DNA of 64,000 nucleotides. Source: an uncultured Phycisphaerales bacterium. Its GTDB lineage: Bacteria > Planctomycetota > Phycisphaerae > Sedimentisphaerales > Anaerobacaceae. A program made the position numbers and the translations under genes. Positions within the stretch are counted from its first letter, which is position 1. Every line of letters begins with the position of its first letter. The stretch lies in contig CALEZT010000009.1 of the NCBI GenBank assembly GCA_937927975.1, forward strand, positions 62,001-126,000, in the 5' to 3' direction. Positions 60,914-64,000 of this stretch are shown here, one piece after another. A model generated the notes under the pieces. It worked only from the letters and a program-made list of their open reading frames with translations. It had not been told where the DNA came from and did not search any database.

Positions 60914-62107
60914 TCAGCCTTGGACCGGGATCGGGCCTGGGTTGACGCCGGTGATGCTCGTGGCCCCGCCGGGGCCGACGACGAAGGTGTCCTCGATGCC
61001 GACCATGCCGACGCCGGGGATGCCCTTCTTGGGCTCCAGGGCCAGCACCATCCCCTCGGCCAGCGGCTCGTCGAATCCGCCCGCCAGGACCGGCAACTCG
61101 TCGATCTGCAAGCCCACGCCGTGACCGAGGAAGCTGGCCCGACGGTTGCCGAAGCCCATGAAGTTCTGCAGGAATTGCGGGTCCAGACCCTCCGTGACGC
61201 TCGCATAGATCTCCGACGGGATCGCGCCGGGCCTGGCCAGCGACGCCAGGTGACGCTGAATCTCGACGCACCGAGTGTGGGCCGCGATCGCCTCGTCGGA
61301 CAGCGATCCGCCGAACGCGTAGACGACGGTCTTGTCCGTGTGATAGCCGTCGACCGCCAGGCCGATGTCCACGAAGACCAGGTCGCCCTTGCGGAGCCTG
61401 CGGTCCCGGCTGCCCAAAACCGGGGCGGCCGGCCCGATCCCCACGCACCCGCCAGGCCCATCGAAGTTCGTGGGGTAGATGGAGCTTTCGCCGAAGCCCA
61501 ACTGCCCCACCGCCATGTCCCAGCCGAACATGCCGAACCGGACGATGCCCTGATGCCCCTCGCGGACGGTCAGCGAGTACAGGTCGCATCCGAGTTGGGC
61601 CTCGCTCATGCCCTCGTGGAGCAACCGGGGGACGCCTTCTTCCAGAACACGTCGGTGGATGGCCCCTGCCCTGGCCAGGACGGACAATTCACAAGGACTC
61701 TTCACAGCCCTGACGCGGAGGGCCTGGAGGTCCATCGACGCGACGTCTCTGCAGGGGAAATACTTCCGAAACCGCCCGAGCAGGGCCAGGGGAACCACCT
61801 CCGCATCGACGTGGAGGGTGTCCCTTGTGCCCGGCGCCAGCGTCGCGGCGTCGCGAAAGCCCTTCATCGGCCGGATGTCGGGAAAGAGCGACTCGTCGCA
61901 GGCCCGCTCGAAGCTCCTTCGCACGCAGAGCACGGCCGGCCTGTCGCGAGGAATCAGCAGGACGCCGTCCTGCATCGTTCCGGTGAAGTAGTACTGGTTG
62001 ACCCGTCCGAAGATCGCCGCCAGTTCCCAGTTGGGGTTCTCGGCGTCCATGCAGGCCCGAAATCGCTGCATCCGCTCGCTCAGCTCTGTGACAGGCAACT
62101 TGGTCAT
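60914..62107 (-). CDS. M24 family metallopeptidase (Xaa-Pro aminopeptidase-like)
   Basis: 397 residues from ATG 62107. N-terminal creatinase-like domain (about 1-165), then the pita-bread domain with metal ligands: LVFVDIGLAVDGYHTDKTVVYAFG (two Asp), FLGHGVGLQIDELP (His), LALEPKKGIPGVGMVGIEDTFVV (two Glu). Known: two-metal enzymes that cleave X-Pro bonds or act as prolidases. No signal peptide; cytosolic. Divergent from the amt region. Confidence 0.93.
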   Translation of the reverse strand: MTKLPVTELSERMQRFRACMDAENPNWELAAIFGRVNQYYFTGTMQDGVLLIPRDRPAVLCVRRSFERACDESLFPDIRPMKGFRDAATLAPGTRDTLHVDAEVVPLALLGRFRKYFPCRDVASMDLQALRVRAVKSPCELSVLARAGAIHRRVLEEGVPRLLHEGMSEAQLGCDLYSLTVREGHQGIVRFGMFGWDMAVGQLGFGESSIYPTNFDGPGGCVGIGPAAPVLGSRDRRLRKGDLVFVDIGLAVDGYHTDKTVVYAFGGSLSDEAIAAHTRCVEIQRHLASLARPGAIPSEIYASVTEGLDPQFLQNFMGFGNRRASFLGHGVGLQIDELPVLAGGFDEPLAEGMVLALEPKKGIPGVGMVGIEDTFVVGPGGATSITGVNPGPIPVQG

Positions 62108-62216
62108 AACGCATCCAAAGAGTTCGCTATTCGACGACAAGAGGACTGGCAAGCAGTATAGCCCGGTCCGTCGCGCCGTTCAACAGCGAAACGACACTCG
62201 ATGGCATTCTTACATC

Positions 62217-62304
62217 GGAAAAGGGGACATTCTACTTTTTCGCCCCTCACAGAAAGGATCTGCCCGACGCCTCCAGGCCGAAAAAGTAGAATGTCCCCTT
62301 TTCC
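62217..62304. mobile_element. REP/MITE-like element with 26-bp inverted repeats
   Basis: Perfect 26-bp arms at 62217-62242 and 62279-62304, starting GGAAAAGGGGACATTC and ending TCTACTTTTTCG on the left arm, around a 36-base centre. The GGGGACATTCTACTTTTT motif resembles dispersed palindromes tied to REP-associated transposases (pattern memory). No transposase here. Confidence 0.75.
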
Positions 62305-62445
62305 CTCTCCAAGATCGAAGCAGCCAAGGCCCGCGACCGCAAGGCGTGCGAACTGCACGGCGAGTTCGCGCACTTCGACTTCCCCGAGGATTACGGGCTC
62401 TCAAACGCCGGAGGCCACGAGGCCGTTCGCATCGCAATCGGATAG
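62305..62445 (+). pseudogene. Remnant of an AP2-domain (HNH/AP2-type) protein
   Basis: Right after the inverted-repeat element a frame reads KIEAAKARDRKACELHGEFA then HFDFPEDYG to a stop at 62445. The AA-x-A-x-D-x-x-A-x-x-LHGEFA-x-x-FP pattern is the C-terminal helix of AP2 domains in bacterial and phage HNH endonucleases. No start or N-terminal part remains; the repeat element replaces it. Confidence 0.6.
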
Positions 62446-62520
62446 GAGCCCGGTCCCGTCCCATTTGCAGGCGACCACGGAGAAGAACGGTTGCCTCTGC
62501 CGGCTGCGTGCGATCATGCA

Positions 62521-62562
62521 TACAAAATTGTACCCCGCCCCCTGGTGAGCTACATTTTTGTA
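62521..62562. repeat. Short inverted repeat in the amt upstream region
   Basis: TACAAAATTGTA (62521-62532) and TACATTTTTGTA (62551-62562) pair in inverted orientation with one mismatch around an 18-base GC-rich centre (CCCCGCCCCCTGGTGAGC). Possibly another short dispersed repeat. Confidence 0.5.
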
Positions 62563-62638
62563 TCTACCCAGGCACCCTCGCGAATACGCTGTATTTCACA
62601 TAACCACTTTATCGATAAGGTCTTACAACTACAACACG

Positions 62639-62653
62639 CACGATTCAATCGTG
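62639..62653. promoter_or_regulatory. Palindrome next to the amt promoter, possible activator site
   Basis: CACGATT-C-AATCGTG, a perfect 15-base palindrome ending one base before the sigma-54 -24 element. It could bind a regulator, though NtrC-type sites usually lie further upstream and read TGCACC-N5-GGTGCA. Confidence 0.4.
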
Positions 62654-62668
62654 TGGCACGACGTTTGC
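62654..62668 (+). promoter_or_regulatory. Sigma-54 promoter of amt
   Basis: TGGCACG-ACGT-TTGC: GG at 62655-62656 and GC at 62667-62668, ten bases apart, matching the -24/-12 consensus TGGCACG-N4-TTGC. About 115 bases before the amt start. Known: ammonium transporter genes are commonly sigma-54/NtrC controlled. Confidence 0.88.
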
Positions 62669-62783
62669 CATATAAGGGGGAGTCCGGTTTCGGGAGCCAT
62701 GGCCCGAATGTGGACTCGTGAAATTGAGAATGCGTCCGTGTGACGACGCTGGGTCGAACGATCGAGTTGGAAAGGGTAGCAAC

Positions 62784-64000
62784 GTGAGAGGCAAACGACT
62801 GTGCAGACTGTTGATCATTTTCGCCATCCTGGCGATGTCCGTTCCGGCGTGGGCGACCGAAGCGAGCGAGCCTTCGCCCATCGACGCGGCCAAGGCCGAG
62901 ATCCAGACGAACCTCAACATCGTCTGGACGCTGGTCGCGGCGTTTCTGGTGTTCTTCATGCAGGCGGGGTTCGCCATGGTGGAGACCGGGTTCACCCGGG
63001 CCAAGAACTCCGTCAACATCCTGATGAAGAACCTGTTCGATTTCTCGATCGGCACGCTCGCCTTCTTCTTCGTCGGTTTCGGCCTGATGTTTGGACAGAG
63101 CAAGGGCTGGATCGGAACGACGATGTTCGGCCTGAGCGGCGTCGAGCCCGGCAGCGGCGACTGGAACTGGACGTTCCTGATCTTCCAGACGGTGTTCGCG
63201 GCCACCGCGGCCACGATCGTCTCGGGCGCGATGGCCGAGCGGACGAAGTTCACGTCGTACCTGGTCTACAGCTTCTTCATCACGCTGTTCATCTACCCGG
63301 TCGCGGGGTCCTGGGTGTGGAACAGCCTCGCGGCCCAGGGCGGCAGCGGATGGCTCGAGAAGCTCGGCTTCCATGACTTCGCGGGCTCGACCGTCGTGCA
63401 CTCGGTCGGCGGATGGCTGGCGCTGGCCGGCGCGATCATTCTCGGTCCGCGTCTGGGCAAGTACGGTCCGGACAAGAAACCCCGCGCGATCCCCGGCCAC
63501 AACATCCCGCTGGCGTCGCTGGGCGTGTTCATCCTGTGGTTCGGCTGGTTCGGCTTCAACCCCGGCAGCACCACCTCCGGCGTGGGCCTGGCGGGCTACA
63601 TCGCGGTGACGACGAATCTGGCGGCGGCGGCCGGAGCGGTCACGGCGCTGATCACCTCGTGGATCGTGGTCAAGAAACCCGACGTATCGATGGCCCTCAA
63701 CGGCGTTCTCGCCGGCCTCGTGGCGATCACGGCGCCCTGCGACGGGGTCTCCCCGATCGGCGCGGTGATCATTGGAGGCTTCGGCGGCGTGCTGGTGGTC
63801 CTGAGCGTGCTGTTCCTCGACTACGTGCTGAAGATCGACGACCCGGTCGGCGCGGTCAGCGTGCACTGCGTCTGCGGCATCTGGGGCACGATCTCCTGGG
63901 GCCTGTTCAGCACCAGCAGCGGCCTGTTCTACGGGCACGGCTTCAAGCAACTGGGCGTGCAGCTTGTCGGAGCCGGCGCCGTGGCGGCATGGGCGTTCGG
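62784..64000 (+). CDS. amt: Ammonium transporter (Amt family), 3' end beyond the window
   Basis: GTG 62784 preceded by AAAGGGTAGCAAC. Signal-like start CRLLIIFAILAMSVPAWA, as in Amt proteins whose first segment is cleaved. Seen: NIVWTLVAAFLVFFMQAGFAMVETGFTRAKNSVNILMKNLFDFS, TIVSGAMAERTKFTSYLVY, HDFAGSTVVHSVGGWLALAGAIILGPR, LGVFILWFGWFGFNPGS, GVLAGLVAITAPCDGVSPIGAVIIGG, VSVHCVCGIWGTISWGLF: the twin-His pore and conserved Amt blocks. Known: a trimer conducting ammonium. Driven by a sigma-54 promoter, so nitrogen-regulated. 405 codons visible; C-terminus missing. Confidence 0.96.
   Translation, partial: MRGKRLCRLLIIFAILAMSVPAWATEASEPSPIDAAKAEIQTNLNIVWTLVAAFLVFFMQAGFAMVETGFTRAKNSVNILMKNLFDFSIGTLAFFFVGFGLMFGQSKGWIGTTMFGLSGVEPGSGDWNWTFLIFQTVFAATAATIVSGAMAERTKFTSYLVYSFFITLFIYPVAGSWVWNSLAAQGGSGWLEKLGFHDFAGSTVVHSVGGWLALAGAIILGPRLGKYGPDKKPRAIPGHNIPLASLGVFILWFGWFGFNPGSTTSGVGLAGYIAVTTNLAAAAGAVTALITSWIVVKKPDVSMALNGVLAGLVAITAPCDGVSPIGAVIIGGFGGVLVVLSVLFLDYVLKIDDPVGAVSVHCVCGIWGTISWGLFSTSSGLFYGHGFKQLGVQLVGAGAVAAWAF

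Overview
The window is a high-GC bacterial chromosome segment. It is most likely from a planctomycete of the Phycisphaerae type; this is inference from gene content, because no rRNA or taxonomic marker lies in the window. The signs are: many large exported proteins with lamin-tail, CotH, GLUG, discoidin or beta-helix modules; a type II pseudopilin with the FTLIELLVVIAIIAILM motif; a C-terminal PEP-CTERM-like sorting tail; a Tat-exported Gfo/Idh/MocA oxidoreductase; and several secreted glycoside hydrolases (GH97, GH5, GHL10). No tRNA, rRNA or CRISPR array was seen.

Layout. 1-10.5 kb is core and polysaccharide-related: the 5' end of priA, a CDF metal exporter, a pair of overlapping half-ferritin genes, GH97, mtfA, truD, an exported GH5 enzyme and a beta-helix protein. 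10825-17387 is a 6.56-kb integrated element bounded by a perfect 21-bp direct repeat. All its genes point right. It carries a tyrosine recombinase, two small excisionase-like HTH proteins, a ribbon-helix-helix protein, a replication-initiator-like protein and a chain of small overlapping ORFs, with no capsid, terminase large subunit or conjugation genes. It sits in the intrinsic-terminator hairpin of a large exported protein gene. 17.4-42.4 kb is mostly exported proteins and housekeeping genes: MltA, an acyl-ACP thioesterase, two cold shock proteins, an oxidoreductase, a GNAT, an alpha/beta hydrolase, a GLUG-thioredoxin fusion, GHL10 plus pseudopilin, an SGNH hydrolase, an Rnk/GreA-like protein, YitT and an O-methyltransferase. 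42.6-49.9 kb is one leftward tripartite efflux operon (TolC, MacA-like adaptor, ATPase, two MacB-type permeases). 50.4-62.1 kb holds an HGSNAT/NagX-like membrane protein, a 1.5-kilo-residue LTD/CotH protein, an M48 protease, a subtilase and an M24 peptidase. The window ends in an ammonium transporter behind a near-consensus sigma-54 promoter.

Most notable observation. In the integrated state the integrase has no stop codon of its own before the right attachment site: its frame runs through the 21-bp core (read as KGLCCIS) and on into host DNA. The same core at the left end is read in the same frame and continues as an open frame of 130 codons ending at 11238. That frame carries a DPDLAFV...LPDDARRNIL segment resembling C-terminal tails I associate with planctomycete integrases. 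Joining the two ends in the excised circle would therefore produce a 545-residue integrase whose gene spans attP. Integration would cut off the native tail and replace it with 170 residues read antisense from the neighbouring gene. This looks like a built-in integration-state switch.

Other points worth following: a ferritin-like four-helix unit split over two translationally coupled genes; a thioredoxin domain fused to GLUG repeats; a 50-residue mini-paralogue of an Rnk/GreA C-terminus; an exported O-methyltransferase; a truncated MazG-like gene; and a 26-bp inverted repeat beside the remnant of an AP2-domain gene upstream of amt.
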